Shown here piece by piece: positions 43,631 through 51,690 of a DNA stretch of 64,000 bases (its first letter is position 1; each line of letters opens with the position of its first letter). The translations under genes were made by a program, and so were the position numbers. The notes beneath the pieces were generated by a model. It was not told where the DNA came from. It ran no database searches and saw only the letters and a list, made by a program, of their open reading frames with translations. The stretch covers positions 310,001-374,000 of the forward strand of contig JANQOX010000005.1 in NCBI GenBank assembly GCA_028285625.1. The letters are read 5' to 3'. The stretch is from Myxococcota bacterium. Lineage in GTDB: Bacteria; Myxococcota_A; UBA9160; UBA6930.

Positions 43631-43680
43631 GACCGCGTTCGTCGTTCGGCGGCTAGACCGCGTCGGGCGTTCGACGGCTA
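43631..43680. repeat. 25-bp tandem duplicate before kefB
   Basis: GACCGCGT...GGCTA units at 43631-43655 and 43656-43680 match in 21 of 25 bases. GGATCC borders the pair on both sides. The end of the second copy forms part of a TAGGAT -10-like box nine bases before the kefB GTG. Confidence 0.7.
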
Positions 43681-43693
43681 GGATCCACCTTCG

Positions 43694-45667
43694 GTGCACA
43701 CGAGCCCGTTTCTCGTCCAGCTGGTTCTCCTGATCGCGACGGCCGCACTGGGCGTGGCGTTGTTCGAACGGCTTCGCCTGCCTTCGGTGGTGGGCTTCCT
43801 GGTGACGGGCGTGTTGATCGGGCCCGGCGTCTTCGGGCTGATCGGCGATCCCGAGTCCGTGCTCACCCTGGCCGAGTTCGGCGTCGTCTTCCTGCTGTTC
43901 GAGATCGGTCTCGAGCTGCCGCTCGACCGGCTGCGTCGCAGCTGGCGGGTGACGCTGCCGGCCGGCGCGCTCCAGGTCGGCGTCACCCTCGCCGCCGCAT
44001 CGGCCGTGGCGATGGCCTTCGGCGTCGAGATCCGGGCGGCCTTCGTGGTGGGCGCCCTGATCGCGATGTCGAGTACGGCGGTGGTGATGCGGCTGCTCAC
44101 CGACCGCGGCGAGATCGACGCGCCCCACGGGCAGCTCTCGGTGGGGGTGCTGCTCTTCCAGGACCTCTGCATCGTGCCCTTCCTCCTGGTGCTGCCGCTG
44201 CTGGCGGGCGGCGCGACGGGATCGGCGGGGATCGAGGCCGTGGCCGGGGCGCTGCTTCGGGCGCTGCTCGCCATCGCCGTCTTCGTCGGTGTGGCGCGCT
44301 TCGTGCTGCCGCCGGTGCTCGACTACGTGGCGAAGCTGCAGTCCCGCGAGCTGTTCAGCCTGGTGGCGGTCCTCGTGGTGGTGGGCGGCTCCGTGGTCGC
44401 GGAGGTCATGGGCCTCACCCTGGCGGTGGGTGCTTTCCTGGCCGGCGTGGTGCTCTCGGCCTCGCCCTACGGCACGCAGCTGAAGAGCGACCTGCTTTCG
44501 CTCCGCGGCATCCTGCTCGGCGTCTTCTTCACCGCGGTGGGCATGTTGCTCGACCCCATGGTCCTCGTGGAGCGGCCCCAGGCCCTGCTGGTGTTCCTTG
44601 CCGCGAGCATCCTGCTGAAGGCGGCGATCGTCTACGTGGCGGTGGACACGGTGCTGCGGCAGGGGCGCAGGATCGCGGTGCTCTGTGCGCTGACCCTCGC
44701 CCAGACGGGGGAGTTCTCGTTCGTGCTCGGCCGGGCGGCCATCGAGGCCGGCGTACTCTCCGAAGAACTGGGCGAGCAGTTCATCGCGGCGTCCGTGCTG
44801 TCGTTGTTGGCCACGCCGTTTCTGGTGCGGGCCGCGCCGACCGTGGCGACGTGGCTCACGAAGGGCGTCGCCGGCGAGGGAGACGACGAGCGCGCGATGG
44901 GGCGCCGGGGTCACGTGGTGTTGGTGGGCTACGGCCTCACCGGCCGCACGCTCGGCCGCGTGCTCACCGCCCTCGACGTGCCCTGGGTGGCGGTCGAGGC
45001 GAACGCCCGTAGCGTCGAGGAGGCCTTGCGCCGCGGCGAGGACGTGATCTTCGGCGACGCCACCAGCCCCGAGCTGCTCGAGCACCTCGGCGTGGCCGGC
45101 GCCCGCGCCATCGCGGTCTCGGTCAACGATCCGCTGTCGACCCGCCAGGTCGTGGAGATCACGCGCCAGCTCAACCGCGAGGCGCCGGTCTTCGCCCGCA
45201 CGCGATACGTGCTGGAGGTGGACCGGTTGGCCGAGACCGGCGCCACCGACGTGGTGGCCGACGAGGTCGAGGGGACGCTCGACCTGCTCGCAGGCGTGCT
45301 GCGCACCCTGGGGCACCCCTCCGCATCCATCGACCGGTTCCTCGCCGAGCTGCGCGAAGAGGGATACGGCGCCCTGCGTGGGCCCGTCGAGCTGGGAATC
45401 GACCCCTGGCTGCTCGAGCTGCTGGAGGGCACCACCACCGAGTGGGTCGACTTCGAGGGAGACGAGGGTCGCACCCTGGCCGAGTTCGACCTGCGGGCGC
45501 GGGCCGGCTGCGCCGTGCTCGCCCTCGAGCGCGGGGGCGTCACCACGCCGAACCCGCCTGCCGATACGATCTTCGGGGCGGGCGACCGCGTACTCCTGTT
45601 CGGGACCCGCGAGTCCGTTGCGCACGGGCGTGCCATCCTTCTGGGCGACGACCCCGGCGAGTCCTAG
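43694..45667 (+). CDS. KefB-type K+/H+ antiporter with TrkA_N/TrkA_C domains
   Basis: 657-aa inner-membrane cation/proton antiporter. The N-terminal half (TM1-12, about 1-390) begins LVLLIATAALGVALFERLRLPSVVGFLVTGVLIGPG. The signature FGVVFLLFEIGLELPLDRLR and ISMSSTAVVMRLL-like AMSSTAVVMRLLTDRGE are KefB/KefC features. The TrkA_N domain (HVVLVGYGLTGRTLGRVLTALDVPWVAVEAN, about 400-515) has a G-G--G nucleotide-binding loop, and TrkA_C lies at about 560-655. GTG 43694 has a TAGGAT box nine bases upstream. The last codons, stop and the following spacer are a degenerate tandem array. Confidence 0.93.
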   Translation: MHTSPFLVQLVLLIATAALGVALFERLRLPSVVGFLVTGVLIGPGVFGLIGDPESVLTLAEFGVVFLLFEIGLELPLDRLRRSWRVTLPAGALQVGVTLAAASAVAMAFGVEIRAAFVVGALIAMSSTAVVMRLLTDRGEIDAPHGQLSVGVLLFQDLCIVPFLLVLPLLAGGATGSAGIEAVAGALLRALLAIAVFVGVARFVLPPVLDYVAKLQSRELFSLVAVLVVVGGSVVAEVMGLTLAVGAFLAGVVLSASPYGTQLKSDLLSLRGILLGVFFTAVGMLLDPMVLVERPQALLVFLAASILLKAAIVYVAVDTVLRQGRRIAVLCALTLAQTGEFSFVLGRAAIEAGVLSEELGEQFIAASVLSLLATPFLVRAAPTVATWLTKGVAGEGDDERAMGRRGHVVLVGYGLTGRTLGRVLTALDVPWVAVEANARSVEEALRRGEDVIFGDATSPELLEHLGVAGARAIAVSVNDPLSTRQVVEITRQLNREAPVFARTRYVLEVDRLAETGATDVVADEVEGTLDLLAGVLRTLGHPSASIDRFLAELREEGYGALRGPVELGIDPWLLELLEGTTTEWVDFEGDEGRTLAEFDLRARAGCAVLALERGGVTTPNPPADTIFGAGDRVLLFGTRESVAHGRAILLGDDPGES

Positions 45668-45761
45668 GCAAACGACCCGAACCGAGTCCTGGGCAACGAC
45701 CCAGAAGTGGGCAAGGACCCAAACGCGGGCAAAGATCCAAACGCGGGCAAAGATCCAAACG
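45643..45761. repeat. Degenerate tandem array over the kefB stop codon
   Basis: Six related units: a 24-base unit encoding the last residues and TAG of kefB, a 24-base copy with GAGTCCT, then four 17-18-base units of the form GGGCAA(A/G)GA(T/C)CCAAACGC. The last two are nearly identical. The array fills the spacer up to the lemA ribosome site. Confidence 0.8.
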
Positions 45762-45776
45762 AGAAGGGACGCAATC

Positions 45777-46337
45777 ATGACCACGCTCATCGTGCTCGGT
45801 CTCCTCGCGGCGGCAGCGGCCTGGGCCGTCGGCATCTACAACCGCCTGGTGCGGCTGCGCAACGGCTGCGAGAACGCCTTCAGCGACGTGGACGTGCAGC
45901 TGAAGCGCCGCTGGGATTTGATTCCGAACCTGGTCGAAGCCGTGAAGGGCTACGCGCAACACGAGCAGCAGACCTTCCAGGAGGTGACCGAAGCGCGCAG
46001 TCGCGCCATGCAGGCCGGGAGCCCCGGCGACAGGTCGGCGGCCGAAGGCGCGCTGTCCGGCGCGCTCAAGAGCCTGTTCGCGGTGGCCGAGGCGTATCCC
46101 GAACTGCGCGCCAACGAGAACTTCCTGGCGCTGCAGGGCGAACTCACGAAGATCGAGGACGCCATCCAGAACGCGCGCCGCTACTACAACGCGATCGTAC
46201 GCGACCTCAATACGGCGACCGAGGTCTTCCCGAGCAACCTGCTGGCTGGCATGTTCGGCATCGGGCGGCGCGACTACTTCGAGCTCGACGCCGAGGCCGA
46301 GCGGACGGCGCCCAAGGTGGACTTCCAGTCGGCGTGA
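45777..46337 (+). CDS. lemA: LemA-family protein, 186 aa
   Basis: One N-terminal transmembrane helix (LIVLGLLAAAAAWAVGIYNRLV, about 4-25) and a four-helix bundle: RNGCENAFSDVDVQLKRRWDLIPNLVEAVKGYAQHEQQTFQEVTEARSRA is the hallmark. NARRYYNAIVRDLNTATEVFPSNLLAGMFG also matches. LemA proteins are membrane-anchored bundles of unknown activity that often pair with DUF2207 (YciQ-like) or HtpX. Here the next gene is DUF2207, joined by GTGA overlap, so they probably act together in the envelope. AAGGGA precedes ATG 45777. Confidence 0.95.
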   Translation: MTTLIVLGLLAAAAAWAVGIYNRLVRLRNGCENAFSDVDVQLKRRWDLIPNLVEAVKGYAQHEQQTFQEVTEARSRAMQAGSPGDRSAAEGALSGALKSLFAVAEAYPELRANENFLALQGELTKIEDAIQNARRYYNAIVRDLNTATEVFPSNLLAGMFGIGRRDYFELDAEAERTAPKVDFQSA

Positions 46338-48100
46338 GCCGCCGCATGCGCAGGGGGACGGGCCGCTTCGGCCGGGCGCGCGTGCGCTCGGCACTCGCGG
46401 CATCGGGCCTCGCCGTGGCCCTGCTGCTGCCGCTCGCGCCGGGGGCCGCTGGTGCCGAGCGCATCCGCAGCTTCGACGTCACGATCGAGCTCGACGGGTC
46501 CGACGGCTTTCTGGTGGACGAGGAGATCGTCTACGACTTCGAGGGTGAGCGCCGCCGGGGGATCTTTCGCGACATCCCGGTGCGCTACGGACGCGGGCGT
46601 TCGCCCGACTACCGCATCGTACTCGACGTCGAGCGGGTGACCGACGAGCGCGGGCAGGACCGACCGTTTCGCGTGGAGGGCTCGGGCGCGGATCGTCGCA
46701 TCCGCGTGGGCCGTGCCGACGTCTTTCTCGAGGGCGTGCAGACCTACCGCATCCGCTATCGGGTGCGGCGCGCCGTCCTCTGGTTCGACGACCACGACCA
46801 GATCTACTGGAACGCCACCGGCACGGCGTGGCCGGTGCCGATCGATCGTGCCCGGGCCACGGTAGTACTGCCCGTGGCCGTCTCCGGGGGCATCCGGGTC
46901 GGGTGCTTCACCGGGCCCCAGGGTGCCGTGCAGTCGGACTGCCGCGCCGATGCCGGCAGCGAGGTGGCGGGCTTCGAGAGCGCGCGGCCCCTCGGGCCCG
47001 GCGAGGGGCTCTCGATCGTGGTGGGACTGCCCAAGGGCGTGCTCGAAGAGCCGAGCGCGCTGGCCCGCTGGCTCGACCGCCTGAGCGACTGGATCTCGCT
47101 CTTCACGTTGCTTCCGTTCCTGACCTTCGGGGCCATGTTCCAGCTGTGGCGGACGCGGGGTCGCGACCGCGGCGCACGCGAGTCGATCCCCGTGCGCTAC
47201 GAGCCGCCGGACGGGCTCACGCCGGCCGAGGTCGGCACCGTGGTGGACGAGCGCGCCGACCTGGCCGACATCACCTCGTCGATCCTCGACCTCGCCATCC
47301 GGGGCTACCTGCGCATCGAAGAGCAGGAGATCCAGAAGTTCCTGTTTCTCGAGAGCACGGACTATCGGCTGCACAAGCTTCGCGAGCCCGAAGGGCTGGC
47401 GGCCCACGAGCGAAAGCTGATGCAGAGCCTGTTCGCCGACGGTCCGGTCGTCGCCGTGTCGGACCTGAAGGACAACTTCTACAAGCACCTGCCGGGCATC
47501 CGCGAGGCGCTCTACACCGAGGTGAGCAAGGGCAAACACCTGTTTCCCACGTCGCCGGACTCCGTGCGAACGGGCTGGGCCATGGGCGGCTTCGCGGTGC
47601 TGGTGCTCGCCTTCTTCTCGTTCATGGTCCTGCGCCTCGACCAGGCGCTCGCCGTCGGGGCGTGTGGCCTGATCGTGCTGGCGTTCTCGCGGGTGATGCC
47701 GAGGAAGACCCGCCGGGGGCGGCAGGCCTACGAAGAGATCCAGGGCTTCTCCGAGTTTCTCACCCGCGTCGATCGCGACCGGCTCGAGCGCATGGGCGGC
47801 CGCTCGCGCGACACCTTCGAACGCATCCTGCCCTATGCCGTGGTGCTCGGGGCCGCAGACCCCTGGGCCGAGGCCTTCGCCGATCTCTACACCGAGCCGC
47901 CCGACTGGTACCAGAGCCCGCGTCACCGCGGCAGCTTCGCGCCGCGGGTGTTCGTCTCGGACGTGGGCCACTCGCTGTCGACCATGGGCCAGAGCCTGGC
48001 TTCGCAGCCGCGTTCGTCGGGGTCGGGGAGCAGCGGCTTCAGCTCGGGCGGCGGATTCAGCGGCGGCGGTTTCGGCGGGGGCGGCGGTGGCAGCTGGTAG
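46334..48100 (+). CDS. DUF2207 (YciQ-like) membrane protein
   Basis: 588-aa envelope protein. Signal peptide (about 15-38), an extracytoplasmic beta domain with FDVTIELDGSDGFLVDEEIVYDFEGERRRGIFRDIPVRY (typical DUF2207), a transmembrane segment near WISLFTLLPFLTFGAMFQLW (about 250) and two more near 415-450. A cytoplasmic or membrane-proximal domain and a glycine/serine-rich tail (GSGSSGFSSGGGFSGGG) end the protein, as in most members. GTG 46334 couples it to lemA (GTGA); ATG 46346 is an alternative start without ribosome site. Role in envelope maintenance inferred from the LemA link. Confidence 0.9.
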   Translation: MSRRMRRGTGRFGRARVRSALAASGLAVALLLPLAPGAAGAERIRSFDVTIELDGSDGFLVDEEIVYDFEGERRRGIFRDIPVRYGRGRSPDYRIVLDVERVTDERGQDRPFRVEGSGADRRIRVGRADVFLEGVQTYRIRYRVRRAVLWFDDHDQIYWNATGTAWPVPIDRARATVVLPVAVSGGIRVGCFTGPQGAVQSDCRADAGSEVAGFESARPLGPGEGLSIVVGLPKGVLEEPSALARWLDRLSDWISLFTLLPFLTFGAMFQLWRTRGRDRGARESIPVRYEPPDGLTPAEVGTVVDERADLADITSSILDLAIRGYLRIEEQEIQKFLFLESTDYRLHKLREPEGLAAHERKLMQSLFADGPVVAVSDLKDNFYKHLPGIREALYTEVSKGKHLFPTSPDSVRTGWAMGGFAVLVLAFFSFMVLRLDQALAVGACGLIVLAFSRVMPRKTRRGRQAYEEIQGFSEFLTRVDRDRLERMGGRSRDTFERILPYAVVLGAADPWAEAFADLYTEPPDWYQSPRHRGSFAPRVFVSDVGHSLSTMGQSLASQPRSSGSGSSGFSSGGGFSGGGFGGGGGGSW

Positions 48101-48153
48101 GCGCGGTCTCCGGGTCCGGAGGCGCGCGGCGCTGCATTCGGTAGGGTGATGCC

Positions 48154-49491
48154 ATGCCCGAGCCTGCCGCCTCGATTCCGCGTGTTCCCATCACCGATCT
48201 GCTCCGCGACGTCGTGTTCTCCGACCAGAACGCGCGCGTCGACATGTACGGGCGCCTCGCACGCATGCACGACCGCTACGGCGAGGTCGTGATGCAGATG
48301 GCCGGGCCCTTCAAGATGGTGAACCTGTTCGGGCCCGATGCGAACCGCCTGGTGTTGCTCGACCGCGAGGGCATCTTCTCGGCGCAGAAGCCCTGGACGG
48401 CGATCATGGGCCGGATCTTTCCGAACGGGTTGCTGCTGAAGGACGGCGCCGACCACAAGTACGCGCGCCGCATCATGCACGAAGCCTTCAAGCGACCGGC
48501 CCTGCGGAGCTACCTGGACCGCATGGGGCCGATGGTCGAGGAGGCCCTCGACGACTGGCTGCTGGAGGACGAGATCTCGGCGTTCCGGTCCTACAAGGCA
48601 CTCACGCTCGACATGGCCGCGGCGATCTTCCTGGGGGTCGACCTCGGCAGCGAGACGCGCGCCATGAACGGCGTCTTCGAAGATCTGGTGGCGGCCTCGA
48701 TGTCGCGCGTGCGTCTGCCCATCCCGGGGCTCGAGTTCCAGCGCGGTCTGGCCGGCCGCGAGAAGATGAAGCGCTGGCTCGGCGACCTCATCCCGAAGAA
48801 GCGCGCCGGGGACGGCCCCGACATGTTCACGCGCTTCTGCCACGCAGAGACCGAGGCGGGCGAGCGCTTTCGCGACGAGGAGATCGTCGACCACCTCATC
48901 TTCTTGATGATGGCCGCACACGACACCACGACCTCGACCCTCACGTCGATGACCTACCTGCTGGCCAAGCACCCCGAGTGGCAGGAGCGCGCGCGCGAAG
49001 AGTGCCTCGCCATGCCCCATGAGCAGCTGGACTTCGACGAGCAGGCACAGCTCACGGTGCTGGGCTGGGTCATGAAGGAGACGCTCCGGCTCTACCCGCC
49101 GCTGCCGGTGATCCCGCGCGTGGCGACCCAGGCGTTCGAGTTCAAGGGCTACACGATTCCCGAGGGCTCGATGACGGTGGTGTCGCCGATCCACACCCAC
49201 CGCATGGCCGACTGGTGGCCCGAGCCGGACCGCTTCGACCCGGGCCGCTTCTCGCCCGAACGGGCCGAGGACCAGCGCCACACCCACATGTGGGTGCCCT
49301 TCGGCGGGGGGCCGCACCACTGCCTGGGCATCCGCTTCGCCGAGCTGCAGGTGAAGACGGTGATGCACCAGATGCTGCGCCGCTGCCGCTTCAGCGTGCC
49401 GGACGACTACGTGATGCCGGTGCAGCAGGCGCCGATCTCGAAGCCGCGCGACGGCCTGCCGATCACGCTCGAAGAGCTTCCGCGCCAGTAG
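48154..49491 (+). CDS. Cytochrome P450 (eukaryote-like class), 445 aa
   Basis: I-helix AAHDTTT (about 252-258), ExxR in MKETLRLYPPLPVIPRVA (about 308) and the haem loop FGGGPHHCLG (about 382-391, Cys ligand) are intact. PERF-type PDRFDPGRF is also present. The longer, HDTTT- and LRLYPP-type sequence groups it with CYP51/CYP120/CYP26-like membrane-free bacterial members rather than with the P450 at 8 kb, so it may oxidise sterols, retinoids or terpenoids. TAGGGT at 48142-48147 lies six bases before the ATG, consistent with a leaderless transcript. It is convergent with the phosphotransferase gene and near SDR and epimerase genes. Confidence 0.93.
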   Translation: MPEPAASIPRVPITDLLRDVVFSDQNARVDMYGRLARMHDRYGEVVMQMAGPFKMVNLFGPDANRLVLLDREGIFSAQKPWTAIMGRIFPNGLLLKDGADHKYARRIMHEAFKRPALRSYLDRMGPMVEEALDDWLLEDEISAFRSYKALTLDMAAAIFLGVDLGSETRAMNGVFEDLVAASMSRVRLPIPGLEFQRGLAGREKMKRWLGDLIPKKRAGDGPDMFTRFCHAETEAGERFRDEEIVDHLIFLMMAAHDTTTSTLTSMTYLLAKHPEWQERAREECLAMPHEQLDFDEQAQLTVLGWVMKETLRLYPPLPVIPRVATQAFEFKGYTIPEGSMTVVSPIHTHRMADWWPEPDRFDPGRFSPERAEDQRHTHMWVPFGGGPHHCLGIRFAELQVKTVMHQMLRRCRFSVPDDYVMPVQQAPISKPRDGLPITLEELPRQ

Positions 49492-49508
49492 GCCAGGGCG
49501 GCCGCGCG

Positions 49509-50621
49509 CTAGAAGAGCGACAGCGAGTCGAGGTCGAGCGCGTGAGCGCTGTGGCGCGAGGCCATGGCCAGGAACATGGCGTCGCCGCGGTCGCTCTGTC
49601 CCACGATCATCGATGCGATCACCGCCATCACCACGCCCGAGAAGGCGAAGAAGCGGTAGTCGCGCCAGCACGCCTCGAAGTCGTAGCCGCTCACCCCGCG
49701 CGCCAGGAGCTCGGCGTGGTAGTGCCCGAGCAGGTCGTGCTCGTGCTCGCGGCGTGCCTCCACGGGTAGCCCGGCACCCAGAAAGTAGGAGGCATCGGCC
49801 GCCGGGTGACCCCGCGCCGGGGTCTGCCAGTCGACCACCGCCAGCGGGTAGCCGCCTGCTTCGGTGCCGAACATCATGTTGTCCAGGCGGTAGTCGCCGT
49901 GCACCACGGCCACGGGCCCCGCCTTGCCGGCGCTGGCCCACGCTTCGGCACGTGGGCCGAAGGCCTCGATCAGGGCGATGGCGTCGTCGTCGAGCCGCGC
50001 CCCGTAGCGCTCGACGAACCCGCCCACGAAGCCCAGGTACATGGCCTGGAGCAGCGCCTCGCCCCCTTCGGGCCGGTCCATCCACGAGGCATCCGCGAGG
50101 GCCGGGTCCTGCCAGCGCGGCGCGTGCAGCCCGGCGAGCTGTGAAAGGGCGAGTGCCGACTCGTCCAGCGAGCAACCCGTGATCTGATCGCCCTGCACCG
50201 CGGGCGCCAGGTCCTCGAACAGCAGCACGAAGTCCGACGTCGCCGCATCGAAGGCGGCGTGGAAGCAGCGCGGCGTCTGGATGTCCACGGTCTGCACCAG
50301 CTCGCGGTAGAAACGCACCTCGCGGTCGTAGTTGCCCTGCATGACACCCGTGGCCCGGCTCACCGGGTCGTCGGAGGGGAACTTGCCCACCACCGAGGCC
50401 GGCGCGCCCGGGGGCGCGCCTTCGAGCGTGAGGGTGAAGCGGACGTTGCGGCCTACCTGGCCGGTGCCCACGTCCTCCAGCGTGAGTGCGGTGACGTGCC
50501 CTTCTTCCAGCGCGCCGCTGTGGCGAAGCACGGTGGTGAGCCAGTCCGGGTCGATCTCGTCCGGTGCGAGGATGGGCGCGATGCCCGGCGCGACTTCCTG
50601 CGGTGCGGCGTCGCCCTTCAC
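49509..50621 (-). CDS. APH/ACAD10-like phosphotransferase family protein
   Basis: 370-aa kinase-like protein. The Brenner motif VAVVHGDYRLDNMMFG (about 225-240) and PLAVVDWQTPARGHPAADAS (DFG-like metal Asp) are intact; N-lobe lysine lies in SVVGKFPSDD. Aminoglycoside phosphotransferase-fold enzymes in lipid-catabolic clusters often phosphorylate hydroxyacyl-CoA or other alcohols instead of antibiotics. Here it is last in the reverse run asnB-epimerase-SDR-phosphotransferase, next to a P450. That context favours a role in a lipid or natural-product pathway; drug resistance is less likely. ATG 50621 is 31 bases after the SDR stop. Confidence 0.85.
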   Translation of the reverse strand: MKGDAAPQEVAPGIAPILAPDEIDPDWLTTVLRHSGALEEGHVTALTLEDVGTGQVGRNVRFTLTLEGAPPGAPASVVGKFPSDDPVSRATGVMQGNYDREVRFYRELVQTVDIQTPRCFHAAFDAATSDFVLLFEDLAPAVQGDQITGCSLDESALALSQLAGLHAPRWQDPALADASWMDRPEGGEALLQAMYLGFVGGFVERYGARLDDDAIALIEAFGPRAEAWASAGKAGPVAVVHGDYRLDNMMFGTEAGGYPLAVVDWQTPARGHPAADASYFLGAGLPVEARREHEHDLLGHYHAELLARGVSGYDFEACWRDYRFFAFSGVVMAVIASMIVGQSDRGDAMFLAMASRHSAHALDLDSLSLF

Positions 50622-50652
50622 GGGCGGTCCAGCGGCGGGTGGGGGGGCTGGC

Positions 50653-51567
50653 TCACGGTTCGAAGGGCTCCGGCTCGGCGTCCTTCTGGACGCGGGCGTC
50701 GTGCTGCTGCTTGGCTTCGACCAGTGCGGGCATCACCTGGTCCAGGTCTTCCTGGGTCCAGAGCGCATCGCGCTTGAACGACCGGATGATCGCTGGCTGC
50801 TGCATGATGCCCACCTCGCCGCGCATCACGTTCACGATCTGCGCGGTCACCTCCTGCGCGGCGGGCGAGCACAGCCAGCTCACCACCGGCGCGATCTGCT
50901 GGGGCCCCTGGGTCGGATCGTCCGTGTCCACCGGAGCCCCGCGGCCCTCTCGCAGCGGGATCGTCATGCGCGTCGCCGCGCCGGGCGAGATCGTGTTCAC
51001 GGTGCAGCCGTACTTCGCGAGCTCGAGCGCCAGCACCCGACTGAAGCCCGCGATGCCGGCCTTGGCCGCGCCGTAGTTGCTCTGCCCAAAGTTGCCGAAC
51101 AGGCCCGACACCGACGAGAAGTTGACGATGCGGCAACCCGGCCGGTTCGTCTCGCGGATGAAGCGCGCGAAGGGCTGGGAGCAGCAGAAGTGACCCTTCA
51201 GGTGCACGTCTTGCACCAGGTCCCAGTCCGATTCTTCCATCTTGAAGATGGTGCGGTCGCGCAGGATGCCCGCGTTGTTCACCAGGATGTCCTGGCCGCC
51301 GAAGGCGTCGAGGGCGGTCTGGTGGATGGCGCGCCCGCCGTCGGGGGTGGCCACGCTGTCGTAGTTGGCCGCGGCGCGGCCGCCCAGACCCTCGATCTCG
51401 GCGACGACCTCGTCGGCGATCCGCCCGGCACCGCTGCCGTCGGCCTCGCCCCCCAGGTCGTTCACCACCACCGCGGCGCCATGCCGCGCGAAGTCGAGCG
51501 CGATCCCGCGCCCGATGCCGCGCCCCGCACCGGTCACCACCGCGATCTTGCCATCCAGGATGCCCAT
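50653..51567 (-). CDS. SDR-family oxidoreductase, 304 aa
   Basis: Cofactor motif TGAGRGIGRGIALDFARHG (12-30), NNAG (about 97), active-site Ser in FSSVSGLFGNFGQSNYGAAKAGIAGFSRVLALELAKYG with YGAAK as YxxxK (about 164-168). The N-terminal half DLGGEADGSGAGRIADEVVAEIEGLGGRAAANYDSV resembles the dehydrogenase domain of peroxisomal multifunctional enzyme 2 and bacterial homologues that work on 3-hydroxyacyl-CoA or steroids. The C-terminal extension (DALWTQEDLDQVMPALVEAK) is common to this subfamily. It lies between the epimerase and phosphotransferase genes on the reverse strand. Confidence 0.9.
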   Translation of the reverse strand: MGILDGKIAVVTGAGRGIGRGIALDFARHGAAVVVNDLGGEADGSGAGRIADEVVAEIEGLGGRAAANYDSVATPDGGRAIHQTALDAFGGQDILVNNAGILRDRTIFKMEESDWDLVQDVHLKGHFCCSQPFARFIRETNRPGCRIVNFSSVSGLFGNFGQSNYGAAKAGIAGFSRVLALELAKYGCTVNTISPGAATRMTIPLREGRGAPVDTDDPTQGPQQIAPVVSWLCSPAAQEVTAQIVNVMRGEVGIMQQPAIIRSFKRDALWTQEDLDQVMPALVEAKQQHDARVQKDAEPEPFEP

Positions 51568-51690
51568 GGCCCCTCCTTCCCTTCTCGAAGGCCGGCCATG
51601 GTATCGCGCCTCAGCGCCGCCAGAACCTCGGGTTGAGAAAGAAGGGGACGGCGGAGAACTCGAGTCGGCCGAGCCGGGGGAGGGCGGTCG

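Noticed and set aside
40904..45835. A reverse-strand open frame of over 1,600 codons antisense to the HerA-like and kefB genes
   Set aside because: Low-complexity His/Gln/Arg/Gly translation with no domains, again a shadow of GC-rich coding sequence on the other strand.
49509..50621. Aminoglycoside resistance gene
   Set aside because: The fold is APH-like, but the sequence and its place beside SDR and epimerase genes fit the ACAD10-like metabolic kinases.
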